From the NCBI GenBank assembly GCA_934120735.1, contig CAKOVA010000021.1:1-32786 (forward strand): a DNA stretch of 32,786 bases. The letters run 5' to 3'. This stretch comes from an uncultured Prevotella sp. (GTDB lineage: Bacteria > Bacteroidota > Bacteroidia > Bacteroidales > Bacteroidaceae). Below are positions 1 to 9,394 of the stretch, piece after piece; within the stretch, counting starts at the first letter, position 1, and each line of letters opens with the position of its first letter. The position numbers and the translations under genes are program-made. The notes under the pieces are model-generated. The model was given only the letters and a program-made list of their open reading frames with translations. It was not told the origin of the DNA and searched no databases.

Positions 1-21
1 ACAAACATAAAGTTTTTCGGG

Positions 22-52
22 CAAAGGTAGTAAAGCTGGAAGCCCACACAAA
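22..52 (-). promoter_or_regulatory. Bacteroidetes-type promoter pointing left
   Basis: Read on the minus strand, TTTG (49-52) is followed after 19 bases by TACCTTTG (22-29). This fits the known Bacteroidetes sigma consensus of TTTG, about 19-21 bases, then TAnnTTTG. It implies a gene starting left of the window and transcribed divergently from the locus at 146. Confidence 0.6.
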
Positions 53-145
53 GGCGGCTAAAGTTGGATGCTTACGTTTTACTATTTATAGAGTTTTAGA
101 GTTATTGCTTTTTAATATTATCAAGTTGAGATTAAGTAATTAAAA

Positions 146-337
146 ATGATGTGTTATAACGATATTGACAAACAAAAGCAACCATTCTTGGCATCTCAAA
201 AGAAGATGTATGTTGCTCCTCGCACCAACACTGCATTTATTGGAACCATAGATTTTTTAGCTACTTCTAATCCAAATGCGTCTGTGGATGACATTAAACC
301 CGGTGGCGATCTTTATGACGAGATAGATGACGAATAA
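146..337 (+). CDS. small acidic hypothetical protein (63 aa)
   Basis: I do not recognise a named family. The protein has no signal peptide and no membrane segment. The middle carries YVAPRT (about residues 22-27) and FLATSN (about 37-42), and the C-terminal third is acidic with a GG (PGGDLYDEIDDE). From memory, short Bacteroidales peptides of the form Y-x-x-P-x-T, L-A-x-S, GG and an acidic tail often lie next to fimbrillin-like lipoprotein genes; I could not check this. It ends 94 bases before the lipoprotein at 432 on the same strand with no promoter visible between, so the two are probably co-transcribed. The ATG at 146 lies in an A-rich stretch, typical for this phylum; the next codon is also ATG. 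It could be a non-functional short ORF, but the composition and context favour a real gene. Confidence 0.55.
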   Translation: MMCYNDIDKQKQPFLASQKKMYVAPRTNTAFIGTIDFLATSNPNASVDDIKPGGDLYDEIDDE

Positions 338-431
338 GTGTTGCATCAATAGGCTGTACCAGAACATAAGATTTACCGTCACTTGAAGACAAAAGAAAAA
401 CATAAAGCATAAAATTTAAAATATACTGAAG

Positions 432-2459
432 ATGACCACTAAAATATTTTCTATGGTTATTTTTGCATCGTTGTTATGCCTGTCGTGTGATAACACGATT
501 ATAGACAGCGAGGCAAATTCAGGTGTCATACCATCTACGAAAACACTAAAAACGTATGAGGTGGATATCGAAGCACAACCAGATAATCAAGATAATCAGC
601 CAAGTTTGGCTAAAGGGTTTGAGATGCCGTTTAAAATGAGCGAAGAAAATCTTGACGGCAAAACGGTTTTATGCCCCAAACTGAATGTTACTCAAAAAAT
701 TATGCCGTCGGTCGTGCTACTTTACAATAAACAAAATGCGGCAAAGGAGATTGTAGAAGCCGATTGGAATGTAATCAAAGAAGGCACGACTATAAAATTG
801 GTGTTGGACAAATTGTCGCTTCAAAGCAATATAGAAGAAGGAGAATGGTATTTGATGTCTTTTATAGGTGGCGGTGAAAAGAAGGAGAATAGCTTGGAAG
901 TGAACGCTGAGACCACAGTTAACGCCATGGAAAAGGATGAGGAGTTTACAACATCTTGCCCTTTTGCAACCACTTGGCGGCGCATTGTTAAAAGTGGGAA
1001 TCAGATAAGACTTGGCAACAAAGATAAAAAAATGGTCTTTAAGGCACAAGGCGTTTTTCTGGTTTTGTGGTTAGAAAATCGTACATCGCTTGATACCAAA
1101 ATGAGTCGTGACATCACATTAGAAAGCAATGCGTTCTGCTCGTCAGGAGCCTATAAGTTTGAGATAAGCAAAGATAAAATTGAAGAAGATGCTGATTTGG
1201 CAGCAAGTTATTGGGAACCAAATAGTGCGAATGCTATCACGGTCACAGATCCCATTTACGAAAAATACAACGCGCGGCACTATACCACTAACATCAAACT
1301 CAACTACCAAGAAGCCAAAGACGACGGCTCGCTTCGTCAAGGGAAGGATGACCTCAACAATTATATCTATTTCAACAGCTATAAAAAGCCTGCAACAGGA
1401 GCATCCGCAGCCACAAACACCAAAACAAAACGAGGTTTCCTCTTGTGCTTGATGCCTGTCGACTATAGGAAAACAAGCAATTATGGTGGTATTGTAAACG
1501 AAACGCTGTTCTATGGAAAAATTGATGTAACCAATGCCAACAGGAGAAACTACACATACGATGCCTCCATATATGGAACCGCTGCTAAATCAGACCCTAA
1601 TACATGGTGTCCGTATATGGGTAACAGATATCTCTTGGGTAGCTTCAGTAAAGAACTTGAAAAAGGTGCATGCTACAACATGATGCTGAGAATAATGCGA
1701 CCAATGCTACCCATAGAGCGTTTGTGGGCTTATAGACAAGATACCCAAATGCGGAGGCGAAACTACAACGATGCTGAGGGTATCGCTGAGGGTACGAAAA
1801 AAGATGCGTATTATCCCACTTTGGACAGCCGATTTTATCGATTGCCTAAGTACTCCGAATTTATTCCTATCTTCAATAACCCTAAACTGCAATTAGATAA
1901 TGGTAATGGCTTAGGTGGTGTTAAGCCTTTTAATGCCGGAGAGGGATATGGTAACGGTATAACGATGGGGTCGCATCTTAATTTCGTGGACATCAATGGG
2001 AAACAGAAGAAATTTGACAACTGGTTCTGTACCGTGAATAAGAGCAAGGTTTTATATGGAATTATGTATATGAAGCCTTTCAAAGAACGAGACGAGAACT
2101 CTACAAACAACTATAAGGTGGCTGTTAGAATGACTTTTCCAAGTGCTACAGCAAAAACAGGATTAGCAACAGTAGACGTGTATTATTTGGGACCAAACTA
2201 TAATTTATCGCTTGATGTAGCTGGTTACTATTTGGCTCACGAAGAGTTCTGGAAAAGACTTACGCCAGAAAACATCATCAAACGTAAATTTCAGTTAGGT
2301 ACTTATTGGCTTAGCGACAAAGACATAACCCATCCATACGAGCCAGTATATGCCAAGGCAGATTTTACCTTGGACGGTGTTGCGCAGAAGAACGATGCAA
2401 ACAAGAAAAAGACAGGCTCTTATTATTTTCTTCCTTGGTTAAAAAATCCTGCATGGTAA
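432..2459 (+). CDS. SPII lipoprotein of unknown function, possibly fimbrillin-like (675 aa)
   Basis: The N-terminus has a short positive region, a hydrophobic core and a lipobox ending LCLSC at about residues 16-20, followed by DNT, so this is an exported lipid-anchored protein, probably in the outer membrane or on the surface. The rest is a large soluble region without membrane segments. In the second half, RLPKYSEF and later GTYWLSDKD recall the RLPT...YWSS pattern of FISUMP/FGE-like lectin folds found in some Bacteroidales fimbrillin-like proteins; this is only a loose resemblance. It follows the 63-residue peptide gene by 94 bases and is followed by a hairpin at 2481-2516. The gene is visibly richer in A+T than the housekeeping genes downstream, as expected of accessory surface genes. 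An adhesin or fimbrial tip role is inference; no specific function can be given. Confidence 0.75.
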   Translation: MTTKIFSMVIFASLLCLSCDNTIIDSEANSGVIPSTKTLKTYEVDIEAQPDNQDNQPSLAKGFEMPFKMSEENLDGKTVLCPKLNVTQKIMPSVVLLYNKQNAAKEIVEADWNVIKEGTTIKLVLDKLSLQSNIEEGEWYLMSFIGGGEKKENSLEVNAETTVNAMEKDEEFTTSCPFATTWRRIVKSGNQIRLGNKDKKMVFKAQGVFLVLWLENRTSLDTKMSRDITLESNAFCSSGAYKFEISKDKIEEDADLAASYWEPNSANAITVTDPIYEKYNARHYTTNIKLNYQEAKDDGSLRQGKDDLNNYIYFNSYKKPATGASAATNTKTKRGFLLCLMPVDYRKTSNYGGIVNETLFYGKIDVTNANRRNYTYDASIYGTAAKSDPNTWCPYMGNRYLLGSFSKELEKGACYNMMLRIMRPMLPIERLWAYRQDTQMRRRNYNDAEGIAEGTKKDAYYPTLDSRFYRLPKYSEFIPIFNNPKLQLDNGNGLGGVKPFNAGEGYGNGITMGSHLNFVDINGKQKKFDNWFCTVNKSKVLYGIMYMKPFKERDENSTNNYKVAVRMTFPSATAKTGLATVDVYYLGPNYNLSLDVAGYYLAHEEFWKRLTPENIIKRKFQLGTYWLSDKDITHPYEPVYAKADFTLDGVAQKNDANKKKTGSYYFLPWLKNPAW

Positions 2460-2480
2460 AGAAGGGAGCGACAACATAGA

Positions 2481-2516
2481 TAGGAGATAAATGCTGATAG
2501 AAGTATTTGTCTCCTA
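2481..2516 (+). terminator. hairpin after the lipoprotein gene
   Basis: A 12-bp stem pairs 2481-2492 with 2505-2516, with one G-T wobble and a 12-base loop. It begins 21 bases after the lipoprotein stop codon. There is no run of T after it, so it may be an RNA 3' end or a processing structure rather than a classical intrinsic terminator. Confidence 0.4.
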
Positions 2517-2902
2517 CTCAACATTTACCCTCCTTCCACACCTACCCTGCAAGCTGCATGCGTATTCAATTTCGTTGAGTAGAAGCGTTTGTAATGATGA
2601 TAGAAACAATTCTCAGGAAACATATAGCTCACTTTTCTTTCATTTATGAAAGGTTGATGGTTATAAAAAACAGTGGGTTGGCGACTAATCTCTAAAAACG
2701 TTCCGGTTCATCTCCCCTTGTATTCTTAACGGAAAGCGCAGTGAACAAGGCCGCAAAAAAATAACATTCGTTCTTCAAAGCGAAAATCTCAGTATAAACT
2801 TTGTGCTTGCTAATGGAATTCCGCTCGTTCAACAAACGAGTTAATTTCAATTAAATGACATAGAAAAACGGGAAAAGTGCGGCAGATGTGGATTTTTATT
2901 GC
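2517..2902. other. intergenic stretch without a gene
   Basis: Nearly 390 bases between the hairpin after the lipoprotein gene and the guaB promoter element. I see no credible ORF. There is a small hairpin, CTCGTT/AACGAG, near 2824-2840. No tRNA or riboswitch pattern was recognised. Confidence 0.4.
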
Positions 2903-2910
2903 TAAATTTG
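2903..2910 (+). promoter_or_regulatory. -7 element for guaB
   Basis: TAAATTTG matches the Bacteroidetes -7 consensus TAnnTTTG and is 33 bases before the guaB ATG. I found no TTTG at the expected -33 distance. No other match lies in the short gaps downstream, so this may drive guaB through mutL. Confidence 0.5.
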
Positions 2911-2928
2911 CACGCAATAAATTTTTAA

Positions 2929-4428
<1,500 letters not shown>

Positions 4429-4473
4429 ACGGCGTGGCGGGAGTTCCCGGTGAAGATAGATTAGCATCGAGAC

Positions 4474-5904
4474 ATGAGAAAAATGAAAAAGCTTTTGACC
4501 ATCATGCTCTGCTGTAGCAGTATGGCTCTGGCACAGCAGACAGATCCTGTCGTGATGACCATCAACGGTCAGCCCATCACGCGTTCGGAATTTGAATATT
4601 CTTACAACAAGAACAATGCGGAAGGGGTGATCGATAAGAAGACTGTTGACGAATATGTGGACTTGTTCATCAACTACAAGTTGAAGGTGATGGCCGCCCA
4701 AGCTGCCAAAATGGATACGGCTCGCTCGTTCAAAACCGAGTTTGCTACCTATCGTGACCAGCAAATCAGGCCAGCCATGATTACGGATGCCGATGTAGAG
4801 CAGCGCGCTCGTGAGATTTACAGAGAAACTCAGCAGCGTGTTGACGGCGCGGGCGGACTGGTAAAAGCGGCACACATTTTGTTTGGTATTCGCCAGACCG
4901 ATGGTGAGGACAAGAAGAACCAGGCGAAACAACGTGCTGATTCGGCATACAATGCCCTGCTGAGGGGTGCCGACTTTGCCGCATTGGCGCGACAACTTTC
5001 TGATGACAGAGGCTCGGCCGACCAAGGAGGCGATCTGCCATGGATAGAGAAAGGGCAGACGCTGAAAGAGTTTGAAGACATGGCTTTCTCCCTACGTAAG
5101 GGCGAACTAAGTAAACCTTTCCTTTCTCCCGCCGGCTATCACATCGTGTTGTTGAAAGACAAAGGCAATTTCTTCCCATACGATTCGTTGCGAACCAACA
5201 TTTTGCGGTTCATCGAGCAGCGGGGCATTCGTGAGCAAATCATCTCGCAAAAGATAGAAACCTTGGCCAAGGCTGCCGGCTCCAACGTGACTGCGGAAGA
5301 GGTGCTGGCCAAGAAGCGCGCTGAAATGGTGGCGAAAGATCCGAACTTGAAATATCTTATTCAGGAGTATCACGACGGTTTGTTGCTCTTTGAAATCAGC
5401 AGTAAAGAGGTTTGGGCCAAGGCGCAGAGCGACGAAAGGGGACAGGCTGACTATTTTAAGAAAAACAAGAAAAAGTATAAGTGGGAGCAACCCAGATTCA
5501 AGGGCATCGCCTACTATACAAAAGATAAAAAAGACGTGAAGGCTGTGCGGAAGGCAGTGAAACACCTGTCGTTTGACCAATGGACAGAGAAACTGCGCAG
5601 CACATTCAATAACGACAGCATCTTGCGCATCAAAGTAGAGAAAGGTATCTTCAAAGCAGGTGACAATTCGCTGGTAGATAGGAATGTCTTCAAGAAGAAA
5701 GTGCCGTTGAAGCTCGAGAAAGATTATCCATACGCTGGCACCTACGGCAAAAAGCTTAAGGCTCCCAAAGACTATCGGGACGTGAAAGCACAAGTGGTTG
5801 CTGACTATCAGGATGAACTGGAGAAGCAGTGGGTGGAAAGGCTTCGCAAACAATATGCCGTGACCGTGAACCGCGGCGTGCTTGCTACGGTGAACAAGCA
5901 TTGA
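4474..5904 (+). CDS. periplasmic parvulin-type peptidyl-prolyl isomerase
   Basis: A secreted 476-residue protein with a signal peptide at residues 1-20 ending SSMALA-QQ. An N-terminal helical region with the chaperone-type start VVMTINGQPITRSEF is followed by one parvulin (PpiC/SurA) domain at about residues 131-228, with KAAHILFGIR at its beginning, DRGSADQGGDLPW in the middle and PFLSPAGYHIVLLKDK at its end. The C-terminal half (about 230-476) is lysine-rich, has no family I recognise and may be a substrate-binding arm. The role inferred from the family is folding or escort of outer-membrane proteins in the periplasm. A second parvulin gene follows after 36 bases, and an OstA-like gene after that, which supports an outer-membrane biogenesis function. 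An alternative start at 4483 (MKKLL) would change only the first three residues. Confidence 0.9.
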   Translation: MRKMKKLLTIMLCCSSMALAQQTDPVVMTINGQPITRSEFEYSYNKNNAEGVIDKKTVDEYVDLFINYKLKVMAAQAAKMDTARSFKTEFATYRDQQIRPAMITDADVEQRAREIYRETQQRVDGAGGLVKAAHILFGIRQTDGEDKKNQAKQRADSAYNALLRGADFAALARQLSDDRGSADQGGDLPWIEKGQTLKEFEDMAFSLRKGELSKPFLSPAGYHIVLLKDKGNFFPYDSLRTNILRFIEQRGIREQIISQKIETLAKAAGSNVTAEEVLAKKRAEMVAKDPNLKYLIQEYHDGLLLFEISSKEVWAKAQSDERGQADYFKKNKKKYKWEQPRFKGIAYYTKDKKDVKAVRKAVKHLSFDQWTEKLRSTFNNDSILRIKVEKGIFKAGDNSLVDRNVFKKKVPLKLEKDYPYAGTYGKKLKAPKDYRDVKAQVVADYQDELEKQWVERLRKQYAVTVNRGVLATVNKH

Positions 5905-5940
5905 GGTTTGGCGATGGCGTAAATAGACAATACAAGAAAC

Positions 5941-7395
5941 ATGAATAAAACTTTTAACGTAGGCTGTGCCCTTTTGGCACTCATGGTTGTGTTGGGAATC
6001 AGTGCCCGACCGCATGGTTCGGCTGCTGTTCATCCTGTGGCCGACTCTACAAATGTGGAGCAGCGTGCCCCCGAGTCGAGTGTCATCGACGAGGTGATTT
6101 GGGTGGTTGGCGATGAGCCCATCATGAAATCGGATGTGGAAATGTCACGTTTGCAAGCTGAGGCTGAGGGCATCAAGTTTAAGAGGAACCCCGATTTTGC
6201 CATTCCAGAGCAGATTGCCGTTCAGAAGTTGTTTTTGCATCAGGCAGAATTGGACTCTGTCAAGGTGCAGGAATCACAGGTTACCGCAAACATTGAGCGA
6301 CAAATCAATCGATGGATTGAAATGGCAGGTGGTTCGGTTGAACGGTTGGAACAATATCGAGGACAGTCCATTGCACAGATGCGGTCACAGTTGCGCGATG
6401 ATTTCCGCAACAACTTGCTCGTGCAGAGCATGCAGGAAAAACTGGTGGAGGATGTGAAGGTGACTCCCTCTGACGTGCGTGCCTATTTCAAAAACCTGCC
6501 GGAAGACAGTATTCCCTTTGTCCCAACAGAGGTGGAAGTAGAGATTATCACCCGTACGCCACGAATCTTACCTGAGGAAATCAATCGGGTGAAGGACGAA
6601 TTGCGCAACTATACAGAGCGTGTAACCAAGGGTGAAACCACCTTTGCTACCTTAGCGCGTCTTTATTCAGAAGACCCAGGTTCTGCTCGCCAGGGAGGTG
6701 AAATGGATTACACAGGGCGTGGTATGCTTGACCCGGCATTCGCCAATGTGGCTTTCAACCTGACGGATCCGAAAAAGATTTCGAAGATTGTAGAGACAGA
6801 ATTTGGCTTTCACATCATTCAGTTGGTTGACAAGCGTGGTGATAAGATCAAGGTTCGCCACATTTTAATCAAACCGAAGGTTACTGATGAAGAGGTGAAC
6901 AAAACACTCATGCGACTTGATTCCATTGCAACGCAGCTCCGCAAAGACAGCTTTTATATAAAAGGTGAGAAATTGTCTTTTGGTGACGTGGCAACATTTA
7001 TTTCGGATGATAAGGATACCCGTAATAATAAGGGATTGATGGCTTATCTGGATCCGATGACCGGAAGTCTGTCTTCACGATTCCAGATGAAAGACCTGCC
7101 CACGGAAGTGGCCCGAGTGGTAGAAGGTATGAAGGTGGGCGAGGTGTCCAAACCTTTTAGGATGATTAACAAGCGTGGCAAGACTGTGTGCGCCTTCATC
7201 CGACTGCGCAATCGTATCGATGGACATCGCGCCACGATAACGGAAGACTATCAGGTGATGCAGAACATCGTGTTGGCCAAGGAGCGACAAGATTTTATCC
7301 ACAATTGGGTGGTCAATAAGATTAAGAAAACGTATGTGCGGATGAAAGACCGCTACAAGACGGGTACATACGAATATGAAGGTTGGGTTAGATGA
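5941..7395 (+). CDS. SurA-like periplasmic chaperone / peptidyl-prolyl isomerase
   Basis: A 484-residue exported protein with a hydrophobic N-terminal segment at about residues 8-22. The layout is that of SurA: an N-terminal helical domain (IDEVIWVVGDEPIMKSDVEMS at 49-69 matches the usual SurA beginning), a first parvulin-like domain at about 195-298 (SEDPGSARQGGEM and FGFHIIQLVDKRGDKI), and a second at about 303-415 beginning KVRHILI and containing DKDTRNNKGLMAYL. The expected role is a periplasmic chaperone for beta-barrel outer-membrane proteins. Its stop codon overlaps the start of the OstA-like gene in an ATGA at 7392-7395, so translation of the two is probably coupled. I leave the symbol empty because Bacteroidetes carry several SurA-like paralogues and I cannot tell which is the functional orthologue. 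Confidence 0.9.
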   Translation: MNKTFNVGCALLALMVVLGISARPHGSAAVHPVADSTNVEQRAPESSVIDEVIWVVGDEPIMKSDVEMSRLQAEAEGIKFKRNPDFAIPEQIAVQKLFLHQAELDSVKVQESQVTANIERQINRWIEMAGGSVERLEQYRGQSIAQMRSQLRDDFRNNLLVQSMQEKLVEDVKVTPSDVRAYFKNLPEDSIPFVPTEVEVEIITRTPRILPEEINRVKDELRNYTERVTKGETTFATLARLYSEDPGSARQGGEMDYTGRGMLDPAFANVAFNLTDPKKISKIVETEFGFHIIQLVDKRGDKIKVRHILIKPKVTDEEVNKTLMRLDSIATQLRKDSFYIKGEKLSFGDVATFISDDKDTRNNKGLMAYLDPMTGSLSSRFQMKDLPTEVARVVEGMKVGEVSKPFRMINKRGKTVCAFIRLRNRIDGHRATITEDYQVMQNIVLAKERQDFIHNWVVNKIKKTYVRMKDRYKTGTYEYEGWVR

Positions 7396-9068
7396 TCAAT
7401 CGAACAGGTAAATTACTTTCAAAAGGCGGGCATAGAATCAGGTTCATCGTGAGTCTATGCCTGTTTGGACTTTGTATGGCGCAGATTCTTCCTGCTCAGC
7501 GCAACAAGAAAAAGACGCAAAAGAAAGATCGCGTAGAACTCTTGCATGCGGATGAGTTGCGCTATGACCTGTATGGACCTAATCCCGAAGCGCAGATACT
7601 CAAAGGACATGTGTCGTTTAGACATCAAGGTGCCAGGCTGACCTGTGACAGTGCTTACTTCTATGAGGCCGACAACTCCATGCAAGCTTTCGGACATGTA
7701 CGTTTTCGACAAGGCGACACATTGTCGCTGGTGGCCGACCGAGCTGATTATGATGGACAGGAACAAGTGATGCGGGCCAGGAAGAATGTGGTGCTGAAAC
7801 ACCGCAGACAAATCTTGCGCACCGACAGTCTGGACTATGACCGATTGTACAAGAATGCCTATTTCTTTGAGGGTGGAACGCTGATAGATGGGAAGGACCG
7901 ATTGGTTTCAGACTGGGGTGAATATAACACAGAGACCCGACAGGCTGTGTTTTACTATAACGTGAAACTCAAGAGTCCCGAACGAGTCGTCACCACAGAT
8001 ACGCTGCATTATGACACGAAGAAATCAATAGCCCATGTGCTGGGTCCATCCAAGATAACCACCAAGTCGAGTGTGGTGGAGACCAAAGATGCATTTTTCC
8101 ACACCAAGAGTGACCAGGCGCAGTTGTATGGCAGGTCCACCATCGTGGATGGAGAGAAAACCATTACGGGTGACAGTCTGTTCTATGACAGTCGCACGGG
8201 CGACAGCCATGGTCACGGCAACGTGGTGTTCGTTGATAAGAAAAACAAAAACTCACTGCTGGCCAACTATCTTCAGTACAATGAAAAGACAGGGCAAGGT
8301 GTGGCCACCGACAGTGCATTGGTCATCGACTATTCGCAAAAGGACACTTTGTACATGCATGGTGATACGTTGAAGTTGTTCACCTTTCATATCGACACCG
8401 ACTCCATGTATCGCAAGGTGCATGCATATCATAAGGTGAGGGTTTACCGAAAAGACCTTCAGGCGGTATGCGACTCGTTGGTGTTCAGTACGAAAGACTC
8501 GTGCATGACCATGTATCAAGATCCCATCATCTGGAACAACAATCGTCAGCTTCTGGGAGAGCAGATTCATTTGTATATGAACGACAGTACCATTCGTGAG
8601 GCGCACGTCATTGGGCAGGCATTGTCGATAGAACAGGCTGACCAAAAAGATCATTACAATCAATTGTCATCGAAAGAAATGCACGCTTACTTCACCGATG
8701 GTAACATCAGAAGGACGATTGCTGTGAGCAATGTGCTGTCGGTGTTCTACCCTCTTGATGACAAGGACAGCTCTTTGGTGATGATGAACTATCTGGAAAC
8801 AGATACGATGAAAATGTATTTTGCCGACCACCGACAGCTCGAGAGGATATGGACACCCAAGGCGGTGGGTACCTCTTATCCGATGTCGCAGATACCAGCC
8901 AACAAGGAACGCTTGCCCGATTTTGCCTGGTTTGCGGATATCAGACCGAAAGATAAGGATGATGTCTTCCGTTGGCGAGGGAAAGAAGGAGGCAATAAGC
9001 TAAAGTATGTGCCACGACAGCAGGCTCCGCTGCAACGATTGAATCGAAAGAAAGGAGCAACGCCATGA
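7392..9068 (+). CDS. OstA/LptA-like protein (LPS transport family)
   Basis: A 558-residue protein with an N-terminal hydrophobic segment at about residues 17-36, probably a signal peptide ending near LPAQ. The body is a long series of short beta-strand repeats of the OstA/LptA jellyroll kind, recognisable by repeated patterns such as LHADELRYDLYGP, LKGHVSFRHQGARLTCDSAYFYE, RTDSLDYDR and ITGDSLFYDSRTGDSHGHGNVVF. This family builds the periplasmic bridge that carries lipopolysaccharide to the outer membrane. It is longer than E. coli LptA and lacks the C-terminal barrel of LptD, which fits the OstA-like proteins annotated in Bacteroidetes. The start overlaps the SurA-like gene (ATGA, 7392-7395) and the end overlaps the next gene (ATGA, 9065-9068), so the three are tightly coupled. 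The exact step in LPS export is inference. Confidence 0.85.
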   Translation: MINRTGKLLSKGGHRIRFIVSLCLFGLCMAQILPAQRNKKKTQKKDRVELLHADELRYDLYGPNPEAQILKGHVSFRHQGARLTCDSAYFYEADNSMQAFGHVRFRQGDTLSLVADRADYDGQEQVMRARKNVVLKHRRQILRTDSLDYDRLYKNAYFFEGGTLIDGKDRLVSDWGEYNTETRQAVFYYNVKLKSPERVVTTDTLHYDTKKSIAHVLGPSKITTKSSVVETKDAFFHTKSDQAQLYGRSTIVDGEKTITGDSLFYDSRTGDSHGHGNVVFVDKKNKNSLLANYLQYNEKTGQGVATDSALVIDYSQKDTLYMHGDTLKLFTFHIDTDSMYRKVHAYHKVRVYRKDLQAVCDSLVFSTKDSCMTMYQDPIIWNNNRQLLGEQIHLYMNDSTIREAHVIGQALSIEQADQKDHYNQLSSKEMHAYFTDGNIRRTIAVSNVLSVFYPLDDKDSSLVMMNYLETDTMKMYFADHRQLERIWTPKAVGTSYPMSQIPANKERLPDFAWFADIRPKDKDDVFRWRGKEGGNKLKYVPRQQAPLQRLNRKKGATP

Positions 9069-9364
9069 GTTTCTTTCAGCAACCAAAGCCGCGTGGCTTT
9101 CAACATCAGTATCTCTATGTGGACGAACGAAAAGAACGTCTGAAGGCGTTGGAACGTAGGGCGAAGGCAGCGTTGGGTCAACAAGAGAAGCAATCGTATG
9201 ATGCTGAAACGCAGTTGAAGGGAACCATCAGACGCTCTACCCATCATGCCCACCGAAGGAAATCTCTTTCGATTGCCACCGTGTTGCTGCAAGCATTGTT
9301 CGTTGTGTTGCTGGCATTCGTTGTTCTGTGCTTGCTCATTCAACTGAAGGGGCTGCCCGTATAG
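9065..9364 (+). CDS. small membrane protein of unknown function (99 aa)
   Basis: I do not recognise a family. Residues 1-70 are hydrophilic and rich in Lys, Arg, Gln and Glu (for example DERKERLKALERRAKAALG, probably helical). A single hydrophobic segment lies at about residues 73-95 (VLLQALFVVLLAFVVLCLL), close to the C-terminus, so the protein is predicted to be tail-anchored with its charged part in the cytosol. It overlaps the OstA-like gene by an ATGA and precedes mutL by 30 bases, so it belongs to the operon. A role as an inner-membrane partner of the LPS transport or OMP assembly genes is possible but unsupported beyond position. Confidence 0.75.
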   Translation: MSFFQQPKPRGFQHQYLYVDERKERLKALERRAKAALGQQEKQSYDAETQLKGTIRRSTHHAHRRKSLSIATVLLQALFVVLLAFVVLCLLIQLKGLPV

Positions 9365-9394
9365 AAAACAATAAAAGGAGAAAGAACCAGGAGA

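Noticed and set aside
5107..6033. Minus-strand ORF of 308 aa
   Set aside because: Antisense to two clear isomerase genes; open only because of their codon use.
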